Shown here piece by piece: positions 1-6,429 of a stretch of DNA of 8,747 nucleotides. The DNA comes from Bordetella parapertussis. Its GTDB lineage: Bacteria > Pseudomonadota > Gammaproteobacteria > Burkholderiales > SG8-39. The stretch spans positions 1 to 8,747 of the forward strand of contig CAMDRY010000114.1 of the NCBI GenBank assembly GCA_945906975.1. Direction: 5' to 3'. The stretch's first letter is position 1. Each line of letters starts with the position of its first letter. A program made the position numbers and the translations under genes. Below the pieces are notes generated by a model, which was given only the letters and a program-made list of their open reading frames with translations, was not told the DNA's origin and ran no database searches.

Positions 1-309
1 GAGCAGGCGAGCTTCGCCGTGCTCAAAGCCCCGGACATCCCGTCTATCCTGGTCGAGACCGCGTTCATCAGCAATCCGGAAGAAGAACAACGGCTCAATG
101 ACCAGGGCTACCAGGAAAAAATGGCGCAGGCGATTTTCCAGGGAATAAAGCGCTACTTCGCGAAAAACCCGCCTCTTACACGCCCCGTGGTCACATCCGA
201 TGCCGGGGAGTCGGCAAAAAAAACTTCCGGCACCCCCGCCTTGGAGGCGCCAGCCCCCGGCGCAAAGTCACCAAGCCGCACCAACCTGGCCGCCAACGCA
301 TCGCGCTGA
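1..309 (+). CDS. N-acetylmuramoyl-L-alanine amidase, C-terminal part (AmiB/AmiC type), cut by the window start
   Basis: Frame 1 is open from the first base and ends at TGA 307-309, giving the last 102 residues of a protein that starts outside the window. Residues 13-25 ([13 protein letters not shown]), followed by acidic residues and a YxxKMAxAIFxGIxRYF segment, are the conserved C-terminal end of the zinc-dependent Amidase_3 family. E19 in the VETAFISN motif corresponds to the catalytic glutamate of that family. These enzymes cleave the amide bond between N-acetylmuramic acid and L-alanine in peptidoglycan and act in the periplasm during cell separation. The last roughly 45 residues are a Pro/Ala/Ser-rich tail beyond the enzyme fold, with no LysM repeat visible. 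Position upstream of mutL fits the amiB-mutL-miaA order of gammaproteobacteria, although dedA lies between on the other strand. The family call is firm. AmiB versus AmiC cannot be decided without the N-terminus. Confidence 0.9.
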   Translation, partial: EQASFAVLKAPDIPSILVETAFISNPEEEQRLNDQGYQEKMAQAIFQGIKRYFAKNPPLTRPVVTSDAGESAKKTSGTPALEAPAPGAKSPSRTNLAANASR

Positions 310-427
310 ACACGCCGGGCAAAACAGGCCCTGCATCCGCACACACGCAATGCTTCTGGGGCCAGGACTGTGTCTGCCCCCCCGGCGGCATCCCCGGGCG
401 CGGCCCGGCGCTTCAGGAATTTCAGAG

Positions 428-447
428 CCGGGCTTGAACGAACCCGG
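428..447. terminator. Weak hairpin between convergent amidase and dedA
   Basis: CCGGG at 428-432 pairs with CCCGG at 443-447, and TT/AA extends the stem around a short loop with one bulged base. It lies between two convergent genes, just after the dedA stop on the minus strand. No U-tract follows on either strand, so it is at best a weak or factor-assisted terminator. The rest of the 310-452 gap shows nothing recognisable. Confidence 0.25.
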
Positions 448-452
448 GGCAC

Positions 453-1094
453 TCAGGCTTTGCGCAGTTTCTCGCGCAGGAATGCAAATACCAGCGGCAA
501 CAAGGACACACCGATGATTACAAGAATCACCGCAGTCAGGTTATTGCGAATGAGCGGCAGGTTGCCGAAGAACACGCCCGCATACACCAGCGACACCACC
601 CAGACCAGCGCACCGACCACGTTATAGGTGAGAAAACGCGAGTAAGTCATGCTGCCCACGCCCGCCACAAACGGTGCAAAGGTGCGTACAAAAGGCAGGA
701 AGCGCGCAATGATGATGGTCTTGCCGCCGTGTTTTTCGTAGAAAGCGTGGGTGCGATCGAGGGCCTTGCGGTTGAACCAGCGTGAGTCCTCCCAGTGAAA
801 GACCTTGGGGCCGAGATAGTTGCCGATGGCGTAATTGACGGTGTCACCAAGAATCGCGGCGACCACCAGCACCAGCACCAGCGCATGCGGATTCATGTCC
901 GATGCCGCCCACAGCGCGCCGGCCACAAACAGCAGCGAGTCTCCGGGCAGGAAGGGCATCACCACCAGGCCGGTTTCGCAAAATATGATCAGGAACAGAA
1001 TGACATAAATCCAGGTGCCGTATTGCGTCAGCAATGCCGCCAGGTGCTTGTCTAGGTGCAACAACAGGTCCATCAACTGCATCAGCAAATCCAT
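453..1094 (-). CDS. DedA-family inner-membrane protein (YqjA/YghB-like)
   Basis: This 213-residue protein has the usual DedA length. DedA proteins are polytopic inner-membrane proteins linked to proton-motive-force homeostasis, envelope integrity and lipid-carrier or phospholipid transport. Family motifs are intact: E40 within FCETG, P50-G51-D52, GDxxxYxxG at 83-91 and the RxxPxxR motif at R131/P134/R137. By position, E40, D52, R131 and R137 match the essential E39, D51, R130 and R136 described for E. coli YghB/YqjA, so the protein looks functional. Hydrophobic stretches lie near residues 28-62, 70-92, 125-145, 155-178 and 187-206. The ATG at 1094 is preceded by only a weak GGA about 7 bases upstream. 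Internal ATG codons at residues 5 and 8 are alternatives, but this start gives the normal N-terminus. It diverges from mutL across a 123-bp gap and sits between two genes that are adjacent in many relatives. The family is certain; the transported substrate is not. Confidence 0.93.
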   Translation of the reverse strand: MDLLMQLMDLLLHLDKHLAALLTQYGTWIYVILFLIIFCETGLVVMPFLPGDSLLFVAGALWAASDMNPHALVLVLVVAAILGDTVNYAIGNYLGPKVFHWEDSRWFNRKALDRTHAFYEKHGGKTIIIARFLPFVRTFAPFVAGVGSMTYSRFLTYNVVGALVWVVSLVYAGVFFGNLPLIRNNLTAVILVIIGVSLLPLVFAFLREKLRKA

Positions 1095-1134
1095 GGGCGT
1101 TCCGGAATACGATCAAGGCCCGCATTCTACCGAC

Positions 1135-1142
1135 TGTATAAT
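1135..1142 (+). promoter_or_regulatory. Candidate -10 element for mutL in the divergent dedA-mutL gap
   Basis: A perfect TATAAT lies at 1137-1142, preceded directly by TG, in an AT-richer patch (about 1121-1160) of a GC-rich window. It points toward mutL and would give a 5' leader of about 70 bases. No good TTGACA-like -35 hexamer is seen 16-18 bases upstream. On the opposite strand, TAGAAT (complement of 1124-1129) could serve dedA, also without a good -35. This is a promoter suggestion from sequence only. Confidence 0.35.
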
Positions 1143-1163
1143 TGTTTTTGTCGTCGATTTGAG

Positions 1164-1183
1164 CGGACATCAGGACGGACATC
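1164..1183 (+). repeat. 8-bp direct repeat CGGACATC upstream of mutL
   Basis: CGGACATC occurs at 1164-1171 and again at 1176-1183, a spacing of 12 bases start to start. It lies between the candidate -10 and the mutL start, so it would be in the mutL leader. It could be an operator-like pair or chance. No known regulator site is recognised. Confidence 0.4.
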
Positions 1184-1217
1184 GGTCGATGCCGCTCAAT
1201 CACTCCTTGCCCATCCC

Positions 1218-3038
1218 ATGCCCGCAATCCACCTGTTACCCGACACCCTCATCAGCCAGATCGCCGCCGGCGAGGTGGTGGAGCGCCCGGCCTCGGTGCT
1301 AAAGGAACTGCTCGAGAACAGTCTCGATTCGGGCGCAACCGAAATCAGCGTGACCCTCATACAGGGTGGCGTGAAGAGCATCAAGGTTACCGACAACGGC
1401 GGCGGCATCAGTAAAGAGGACATGCCTCTTGCCTTCGCCCGCCACGCCACCAGCAAGATCGCCAGCCTCGACGACCTGGAGGCTGTGATGTCCCTCGGGT
1501 TTCGCGGCGAGGCGCTAGCCAGCATCGCCTCGGTGGCGCGGGTGTCCCTCGCCAGTCGCACCGGCGATGCCGCGCACGCCTGGTCCATCGCCGCCGCCGG
1601 CGGCCCCGCCGACGCGCCGCAACCGGCGGCCCATCCTCCGGGCAGCAGCATCGACGTCGATGATCTTTATTTCAACACTCCGGCGCGGCGCAAATTCCTC
1701 AAGACTGAAGCGACCGAATTCGCGCATTGCGAAGACCAATTCAAGCGCGTCGCGCTGTCGCGCCCCGATGTGGCGATGAGCCTGAAGCACAACGGCCGCG
1801 TTTCCTGGCATCTTGCCGCGAGCGACGCGGCCCGCCGCGTCGCGGCCATCCTGGGCGAGGAGTTCGCCGCCAGTGCGCGCACAGTCGACGCCGCCGCCGG
1901 CGACCTCAGGCTTAGCGGTCTTGCCGGCTCGCCGGCCCAGGCACGCGGTTCACGCGACCACCAATATGTGTTCGTCAACGGCCGATTCGTACGCGACAAG
2001 CTTCTCGTGCATGCGCTGCGTGCGGCCTACCAAGATCAACTGCATGGCGACCGCCACCCCGCTTACGTGATCTTTGTCCAGATCGACCCGCACGGCGTCG
2101 ACGTCAACGTGCACCCGGCAAAAACCGAGGTGCGCTTTCGCGACAGCCGCCCGGTGCACCAGTTTGTATTTCACAGCGTGTCACGCGCGCTCTCCGGCAC
2201 GGCAGCCGACACGCCCGCGGCGACGGTGGGCTTTGCCGCCACGCCAAACAGCGGATCGGGCGCGGGCTCCTTCGGCGGATCCGCATCGGGTTTCGGCGCT
2301 GCTATGGGCAAGCCGTCCTGGGCGGGAACGCCGCCGCTGCCTTACATGCGCGAACAGACCGCGTTCGCCGTGGCCCAACCGGCGGCGGCCTATGCGGCGA
2401 TGTTCTCCGCCGCCATGGCGCCTGCTGCCACGGCATCGCCGGCCCCCGCCGCCGAGCAGCCGCTCGGGTACGCCGTCGCGCAATTGCACGGCATCTATAT
2501 CCTGGCGCAAAACAGCGCCGGCCTGGTACTGGTGGACATGCACGCCGCACACGAGCGCATCCTCTACGAAAAACTCAAGCTCGCGCTCGATCTGCGCGAA
2601 ATGGCAACGCAAAAACTGCTGATCCCGGTCACCTTCAATGCCAACAGCCTGGAGGTGGCCACTGCGGAGGAGCACGGCGACGCCTTGCAGAAAATCGGTT
2701 TCGACATCAGCCCGATGTCACCGACGGCACTGGCGGTACGCGCGGTGCCGGCCATGCTGGCCTCGGCTGACATCCCCGAACTCGCCCGCGCGCTGCTCAG
2801 CGACGTACGCGAGTACGGCGCCACGCGCATGCTCACCGAACGCCAGAACGAGCTGCTCGGGACCCTCGCCTGCCACGGCGCGGTGCGCGCCAACCGCAAC
2901 CTCACACTCACCGAGATGAATGCGCTGCTGCGTGAAATGGAACAGACCGAGCGCGCCGGTGAGTGCAACCACGGCCGCCCGACCTGGTACCAGATGAGTC
3001 TCGCCGACCTCGACAAACTGTTCATGCGCGGGCGTTGA
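1218..3038 (+). CDS. mutL: DNA mismatch repair protein MutL, endonuclease-proficient type
   Basis: MutL is the mismatch-repair ATPase that links MutS mismatch recognition to strand incision. The 606-residue protein starts at ATG 1218, chosen because its N-terminus (MPAIHLLP, then the family-invariant QIAAGEVVERPASVLKE) aligns with E. coli MutL. The frame stays open upstream to 1056, but that extension has no homology-like character. GHL ATPase motifs are intact: E30 and N34 in KELLENSLDSGA, DNGGGI at 59-64 and GFRGEALASI at 94-103. The VNVHPAKTEVRF segment of the transducer domain follows. An Ala/Gly/Ser/Pro-rich linker spans roughly residues 335-415. The C-terminal dimer domain has DMHAAHERILYE at 440-451, matching the metal-binding endonuclease motif D[QM]HAxxExxxxE, with ACHGAVRA at 551-558, CNHGRP at 583-588 and a terminal FMRGR. 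QKLLIP at 465-470 resembles the beta-clamp binding motif of MutL. Nicking activity is therefore expected, unlike the MutH-dependent E. coli protein. No Shine-Dalgarno sequence is evident. Confidence 0.97.
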   Translation: MPAIHLLPDTLISQIAAGEVVERPASVLKELLENSLDSGATEISVTLIQGGVKSIKVTDNGGGISKEDMPLAFARHATSKIASLDDLEAVMSLGFRGEALASIASVARVSLASRTGDAAHAWSIAAAGGPADAPQPAAHPPGSSIDVDDLYFNTPARRKFLKTEATEFAHCEDQFKRVALSRPDVAMSLKHNGRVSWHLAASDAARRVAAILGEEFAASARTVDAAAGDLRLSGLAGSPAQARGSRDHQYVFVNGRFVRDKLLVHALRAAYQDQLHGDRHPAYVIFVQIDPHGVDVNVHPAKTEVRFRDSRPVHQFVFHSVSRALSGTAADTPAATVGFAATPNSGSGAGSFGGSASGFGAAMGKPSWAGTPPLPYMREQTAFAVAQPAAAYAAMFSAAMAPAATASPAPAAEQPLGYAVAQLHGIYILAQNSAGLVLVDMHAAHERILYEKLKLALDLREMATQKLLIPVTFNANSLEVATAEEHGDALQKIGFDISPMSPTALAVRAVPAMLASADIPELARALLSDVREYGATRMLTERQNELLGTLACHGAVRANRNLTLTEMNALLREMEQTERAGECNHGRPTWYQMSLADLDKLFMRGR

Positions 3039-3119
3039 GCGCACCCTTGCGTATGTTGCGGGTCGCGCCATTATGCATGCTTGCGGATCATTCCTCACAC
3101 CCTGACGCGACAGAAAATA

Positions 3120-3154
3120 GGCTGGAAAGCCGCGCCAATGGCGGGTTTCCAGCC
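3120..3154. repeat. Strong imperfect hairpin in the mutL-miaA gap
   Basis: GGCTGGAAA at 3120-3128 pairs perfectly with TTTCCAGCC at 3146-3154. The interior holds a further CGCC/GGCG pairing around an AAT loop, with a small asymmetric bulge. No T-run follows the stem on the plus strand; the next bases are ATCGGCACACTG and then A-rich. It is therefore not a classical intrinsic terminator. It may be a transcript-processing or stabilising hairpin, a REP-like element, or a weak attenuator between mutL and miaA. Confidence 0.6.
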
Positions 3155-3200
3155 ATCGGCACACTGAAAAAAATGGCCACCCTCGTCAATCCGGCCCCCC

Positions 3201-4154
3201 ATGGGTGACCGGGCCGAGCCCCTGCCGCCCGCCATCGCGCTGCTGGGCCCCACCGCCAGCGGCAAGAGCGCCCTCGCCATGGCCATCGCCGCGCGCCATG
3301 CGGTTGAAATCATCAGCGTTGACTCAGCCCAGGTGTTCCGCGGCATGAACGTGGGCACGGCCAAACCCACGGCGGCCGAACGCGCGGCGGTGCCGCACCA
3401 CCTCATTGACATCATCGACCCGACCGACGCCTATTCGGCGGCACGCTTTCGCGCCGACACGCTGCGCCTGCTGCAGGAGATCTGCGCCCGCGGCCGCACG
3501 CCCCTGCTGGTGGGCGGCACCATGTTGTACTTCAAGAGCCTGCGCGAGGGCTTGTCCGAACTGCCGCAGGCCGATCCGGCGCTGCGTGCCGCGCTTGAGC
3601 TCGAGGCCACGCGCCACGGCTGGCCGCGCATGCATGCGCGCCTTGCCGCAATCGACCCCGTCACCGCGGCGCGGCTGCAACCTGCCGACGCCCAGCGCAT
3701 CCAGCGCGCGCTGGAAGTCCACCACCTCAGCGGAAAACCACTGTCTTCGCTGCAGCAGCGCAGCGGCGCGCTGCTCGACCTGCCGGTGCGCCTGACTGGC
3801 ATCGCACTCGTGCCATCCGAACGCGCCGCGCTGCACCAGCGCATTGCCGCGCGCTTTGACAGCATGCTGGCGGCAGGGCTGGTGGAGGAATTGCAGGAAC
3901 TGCAAAAAAATAAGGCATTGCACGCCGATCTGCCAGCAATGCGCTGCGTCGGCTACCGCCAGGCGTGGGCATATCTTGCCGGCTACTATGACCGAACCAC
4001 GCTGCGCGAAAAAGGCGTGTTCGCCACGCGCCAGCTGGCCAAGCGCCAACTCACCTGGCTGCGGGCGATGCCCGGGTTGCAGGAATTCGATTGCCTTGCA
4101 CCGGGCCTGGATCAGCAGGTCTTCGCTTATCTGGGTCAGGTCGGAGCACTCTGA
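3201..4154 (+). CDS. miaA: tRNA dimethylallyltransferase MiaA
   Basis: MiaA transfers a dimethylallyl group from dimethylallyl pyrophosphate to N6 of A37 in tRNAs that read UNN codons, the first step towards ms2i6A37. At 317 residues it has the normal length. The P-loop GPTASGKS lies at 16-23, [12 protein letters not shown] at 38-49 with the conserved D41, and GTAKP at 52-56. [14 protein letters not shown] follows near residue 108. Further on are RCVGYRQAW from residue 248 and [14 protein letters not shown] near the C-terminus, all matching MiaA of gammaproteobacteria. ATG 3201 is the only usable start, because an in-frame TGA at 3165 precedes it and no other start codon intervenes. No Shine-Dalgarno sequence is visible. 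The 162-bp gap after mutL contains a strong hairpin, so the two genes may be partly uncoupled. The gene usually next to miaA, hfq, is not found here. Confidence 0.97.
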   Translation: MGDRAEPLPPAIALLGPTASGKSALAMAIAARHAVEIISVDSAQVFRGMNVGTAKPTAAERAAVPHHLIDIIDPTDAYSAARFRADTLRLLQEICARGRTPLLVGGTMLYFKSLREGLSELPQADPALRAALELEATRHGWPRMHARLAAIDPVTAARLQPADAQRIQRALEVHHLSGKPLSSLQQRSGALLDLPVRLTGIALVPSERAALHQRIAARFDSMLAAGLVEELQELQKNKALHADLPAMRCVGYRQAWAYLAGYYDRTTLREKGVFATRQLAKRQLTWLRAMPGLQEFDCLAPGLDQQVFAYLGQVGAL

Positions 4155-4189
4155 CTGACCACGATACTCAGCAGCTTCCCTCTCCCCCG

Positions 4190-4212
4190 CCCTCCCCCGT
4201 CGAGGGGGAGGG
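4190..4212. repeat. Perfect GC-rich hairpin between convergent miaA and the membrane methyltransferase gene
   Basis: CCCTCCCCC at 4190-4198 pairs perfectly with GGGGGAGGG at 4204-4212 around the 5-base loop GTCGA. A second C-rich run (CCCTCTCCCCC) precedes it at about 4178-4188. It lies between two convergent stop codons, so it could stop transcription from both sides. It lacks U-tracts and resembles the C/T-rich arm repeats scattered between genes in many GC-rich proteobacteria, so a dispersed intergenic element is equally likely. Confidence 0.55.
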
Positions 4213-4252
4213 AGTACAGCGCACGCTTCCGACATTAAGCGCCGTTTCCCGC

Positions 4253-4696
4253 CTAAAACACCCACGGGATCAGGCGGCGCACGCGCGCGGCATAGGCCGG
4301 GTAGTGGGCAAACTGCACGGCAAGACCGCGCTCTTCGAGTACCGACTTGCACAACAACACCAGCGCAAGCGCCAGCCAGGCGGCGAGCTTCAGCGCATCG
4401 GCGTAGGCGATCACCTCGGCGACGGCGAACAACAGCAGCGCGGAATACATCGGGTGGCGCATAAAGCGGTACGGGCCGCTGGTGACGAGGCGCGCAGAGG
4501 CCTTGGGGTCGGGCCGGATATTGAAATTGCCCGGTCGGTTGTGGGCCAGCGTCCACACCCCCAGCACCAGCGCGGCACCGGCAAGCAGCATTGCCGGTGG
4601 CGACCAGGTTTGCGGCGTGAAGGGCCAGATTAGCCAGCCGATCAGCGCAAACTGCGCCGCAACCAGCAGCAAGCCCTGCATGCGCAGGCCGGTCAC
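4253..4696 (-). CDS. Membrane methyltransferase of the isoprenylcysteine carboxyl methyltransferase (ICMT/PEMT-like) type
   Basis: This small integral membrane protein of 147 residues has hydrophobic segments near 8-26, 34-50, 84-98 and 103-118. Between and after them lie the hallmarks of the ICMT-like family. These are GPYRFMRHPMY at 74-84, with the RHP triplet that helps form the S-adenosylmethionine site; the E121-E122 pair; and YPAYAARVRRLIPW at 132-145. Bacterial members methylate lipid-like or other small acceptors, but the true substrate is usually unknown. The chosen GTG at 4696 overlaps the TGA of the upstream gene by 4 bases (GTGA), implying translational coupling. ATG at 4681 (residue 6) is a reasonable alternative start. 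It ends convergent to miaA. Family assignment is good; substrate is not assignable. Confidence 0.82.
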   Translation of the reverse strand: MTGLRMQGLLLVAAQFALIGWLIWPFTPQTWSPPAMLLAGAALVLGVWTLAHNRPGNFNIRPDPKASARLVTSGPYRFMRHPMYSALLLFAVAEVIAYADALKLAAWLALALVLLCKSVLEERGLAVQFAHYPAYAARVRRLIPWVF

Positions 4697-5505
4697 GGCT
4701 TGACGAAGCGCAGCGTCATGCGATCACTCTCGCCGATGGCGAGGTACCTGTCGCGCTCGACGCCGCCCATGCGCAGCGTCGGTGGCAGCGTCCATACGCC
4801 ACCGGGGTAATCCTTGGTGTCACTCGGGTTGGCGTTGACCTCAGAGCGTGCCGCCAGCCGGAAACCCGCCGCCTCTGCAAACGCAATGACCTGCGCCTCG
4901 TGCACGTAGCCGTTGCTGGCACGCAGATCCACAGGCTGTGCCGGATTGGCGCGATGTTCCACCACCCCCAGCACACCGCCGGGCTTGAGCGCCCGGTACA
5001 TGCCGGAGAACACCGCCTCAACAGTCCCGGCGGTGATCCAGTTGTGCACGTTGCGAAAGGTCAGCACCATGTCCGCAGCCTGCGGCGCCTGCGCCGAATG
5101 CCCCTCTGACGGCCAAAAAGCTGGCGGCCGAAACTCCACCAGGCTTGCCTTGCCAAGCACCCCGGTCTTGTCGGCGACACGGGCACGCAGACCCGCCGTC
5201 GCGCCGCCGGCAAGTATCAGCCTGCCCTTGTCATGCAGCAGGGGGCCGAGGATTTCGCTGTACCAGCCCGCACCGGGCGAGATTTCGATGACCGTCATGT
5301 CCTCACGAATGCCGAAGAACGACAGCGTTTCCAGCGGATGGCGGTAGCGGTCACGCAAGCGGTTGGCCGGGTCGCGATGCGGCCCGTCAACCGCAGCCTG
5401 GAGCGCCGGAGCGATTGGCGCCGGCTGCGCGAAAAGCGGGGGAGCGGCGGCAGCCAGTGCGGCAACGGCCCCAAGAATGGTGGCGATGACTTTAATTATG
5501 TGCAT
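4693..5505 (-). CDS. Putative exported class I SAM-dependent methyltransferase (COG4798-like)
   Basis: The 270-residue protein opens with MHIIK, a hydrophobic Ala-rich stretch (about 6-22) and a plausible signal peptidase site after LFA at residue 26. It thus appears to be secreted to the periplasm. A class I methyltransferase-like core follows: DRYRHPLETLSFFGI at 52-66, then motif I TVIEISPGAGWYSEIL at 71-86 with the Gly-rich turn, and an acidic/hydrophobic strand near 94-100. RNVHNWI at 151-157 and RALKPGGVLGVVEHR at 171-185 complete the core pattern. The layout matches predicted methyltransferases of the COG4798 group, which often carry signal peptides. Since S-adenosylmethionine is not known to be available in the periplasm, its activity there is puzzling. 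It is the first gene of a two-gene unit, overlapping the membrane methyltransferase by 4 bp. ATG 5505 has no clear Shine-Dalgarno sequence, and an in-frame stop lies 30 bases upstream. Confidence 0.82.
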   Translation of the reverse strand: MHIIKVIATILGAVAALAAAAPPLFAQPAPIAPALQAAVDGPHRDPANRLRDRYRHPLETLSFFGIREDMTVIEISPGAGWYSEILGPLLHDKGRLILAGGATAGLRARVADKTGVLGKASLVEFRPPAFWPSEGHSAQAPQAADMVLTFRNVHNWITAGTVEAVFSGMYRALKPGGVLGVVEHRANPAQPVDLRASNGYVHEAQVIAFAEAAGFRLAARSEVNANPSDTKDYPGGVWTLPPTLRMGGVERDRYLAIGESDRMTLRFVKP

Positions 5506-5726
5506 GGCAGCGGCCGCAATGGCATTGGGTGATTATGTGGTGACCGGATAAAAGGGCGGGTATGACATATCCATCAGGGTAGATTCTTTGCGCTGCTATT
5601 CCAAGTTTCCTTACCTTGTACGCCTTTTTCCTTGCAGCGCCCAGTCAGCGCCGTTTGCCCCATTGCCCCATTGCCCCATTGTTCTATTGTTCCATTATCC
5701 GTCAAGGCATAAGGCTCGATACACGC
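5506..5726. other. 221-bp intergenic region without a recognisable gene
   Basis: This gap separates the exported methyltransferase start from the end of the Mrr-like gene, both on the minus strand. Its main feature is the octanucleotide repeat at 5657-5696. CATAAT (complement of 5532-5537) could be a -10 for the methyltransferase operon, but no matching -35 is found. No coding signal, tRNA or clear terminator was recognised. Confidence 0.5.
5657..5696 (+). repeat. Octanucleotide tandem repeat, five units (GCCCCATT-like)
   Basis: Five consecutive 8-base units are read: GCCCCATT three times exactly, then GTTCTATT and GTTCCATT, 40 bases in all. The first three copies are identical and the last two are degenerate with C-to-T changes. 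The array lies in the gene-free stretch upstream of the exported methyltransferase and downstream of the Mrr-like gene. It is not inside a credible reading frame. Slippage could change its copy number between strains. Confidence 0.8.
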
Positions 5727-6293
5727 CTAGCGTGCGGCCGCTGCGAGTTTTTGCACCAACTCGCCGCCCTCAAGCACGCGAATTTTTTCCTTGCCCGCGT
5801 ACTCGCGAGCGTTCGGACTGAGCTCACCGGCGGTCACATAGATGCACTCATGCGCCTCCTCTACCGCCTTTGCCCCGACCAGGGCACGCAGCGGCGCAAT
5901 GCCGCCCTGCGCAACCTTCCAGCGCTTGCAGGCAACCAGCGCCACGCGGCCAGCCTTTTGCACGCTGAAATCGGCGGCGTCCCCACCCATTGCCGTGATG
6001 GTAAAACCCTCAGCACGAAATGACGCTTCGATTTTGCTTGAAAAAACCTGCCAGGACATGGCGCGCAAGGCCTCTAGCGATTCATTGACGCGCTCGGCGC
6101 TGGGTGCGCGCAACTGCCGCCAAGCGGCGTAGCCGGCAATGGCGAGGAAAGGCAGCGTAGAGAAGGCCGCAGCGTAATCGGGCAAAAATTGCCGTACCGC
6201 CATGAACATGCCGGCGGCAATGAGAAAACTCACCCACCAGGGCGAACGGGACAATACGGCGAACAGCGAATTTTTGTTCATCTTCAGTTGCAC
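5727..6293 (-). CDS. Membrane-anchored Mrr/restriction-endonuclease-like domain protein
   Basis: This 188-residue protein has two predicted N-terminal membrane helices (about 19-37 and 41-58) and then a soluble domain. The domain resembles the Mrr_cat restriction-endonuclease-like fold: F84 to E89 and AEGFTI at 94-99, GGDAADFSV at 103-111, VALVACKRW at 117-125, and then IYVTAGELSPNAREYA at 151-166. D108 and K123 fit the D...QxK catalytic pattern, but the usual Gln is Ala (A121-C122-K123), so nuclease activity is uncertain. Similar membrane-anchored proteins are often annotated 'restriction endonuclease' although their role is unknown. The GTG start at 6293 is chosen because AAGGAAG lies at the right spacing (complement of 6299-6305). 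ATG 6281 is an alternative. The open frame continues upstream to 6431, but that part overlaps the region next to the terminator and looks non-coding. No modification or partner restriction gene is adjacent. Confidence 0.72.
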   Translation of the reverse strand: MQLKMNKNSLFAVLSRSPWWVSFLIAAGMFMAVRQFLPDYAAAFSTLPFLAIAGYAAWRQLRAPSAERVNESLEALRAMSWQVFSSKIEASFRAEGFTITAMGGDAADFSVQKAGRVALVACKRWKVAQGGIAPLRALVGAKAVEEAHECIYVTAGELSPNAREYAGKEKIRVLEGGELVQKLAAAAR

Positions 6294-6298
6294 GGGCG

Positions 6299-6305
6299 CT
6301 TCCTT
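6299..6305 (-). promoter_or_regulatory. Shine-Dalgarno sequence that fixes the start of the Mrr-like gene
   Basis: On the minus strand AAGGAAG (complement of 6299-6305) lies 5-7 bases before GTG at 6293-6291. The competing ATG at 6281 has only a GAAG immediately adjacent to it, too close to act well. This favours the GTG start. Confidence 0.6.
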
Positions 6306-6429
6306 TTCAGATTCAATGCCGCAAAGTCGCGTTACAAGCTGGCCGAAAAATACCGTGCAATCGACTGGAAACGTCCTCCAGCCGGGCATTTCCAGCCCTT
6401 GACCCGGTCCCCGAGCATGGCACCGCAAC

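Noticed and set aside
1056..1217. A 54-residue N-terminal extension of MutL
   Set aside because: The family N-terminus begins at ATG 1218. The extension overlaps the dedA start and the intergenic promoter region and lacks similarity to MutL.
3047..3076. Possible promoter for miaA (TTGCGT with ATTATG 17 bases downstream)
   Set aside because: Both hexamers match consensus poorly, and such matches occur by chance at this frequency.
3324..4556. A 410-codon open frame on the minus strand opposite miaA
   Set aside because: It covers miaA antisense and part of the next gene, has an Arg/Ala/Gly-rich composition and no recognisable domain. It is a GC-content artefact.
5722..5734. CACGC-CTA-GCGTG short palindrome at the Mrr-like stop as a terminator
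   Set aside because: The stem is only 5 bp, spans the stop codon and has no T-run. It is too weak to call.
453..6293. A defence island built from the Mrr-like protein and the two methyltransferases
   Set aside because: The methyltransferases are of envelope or small-molecule type, not DNA methylases. The genes are separated by 221 bases and lack toxin, helicase or integrase neighbours. Nothing supports a restriction-modification system.
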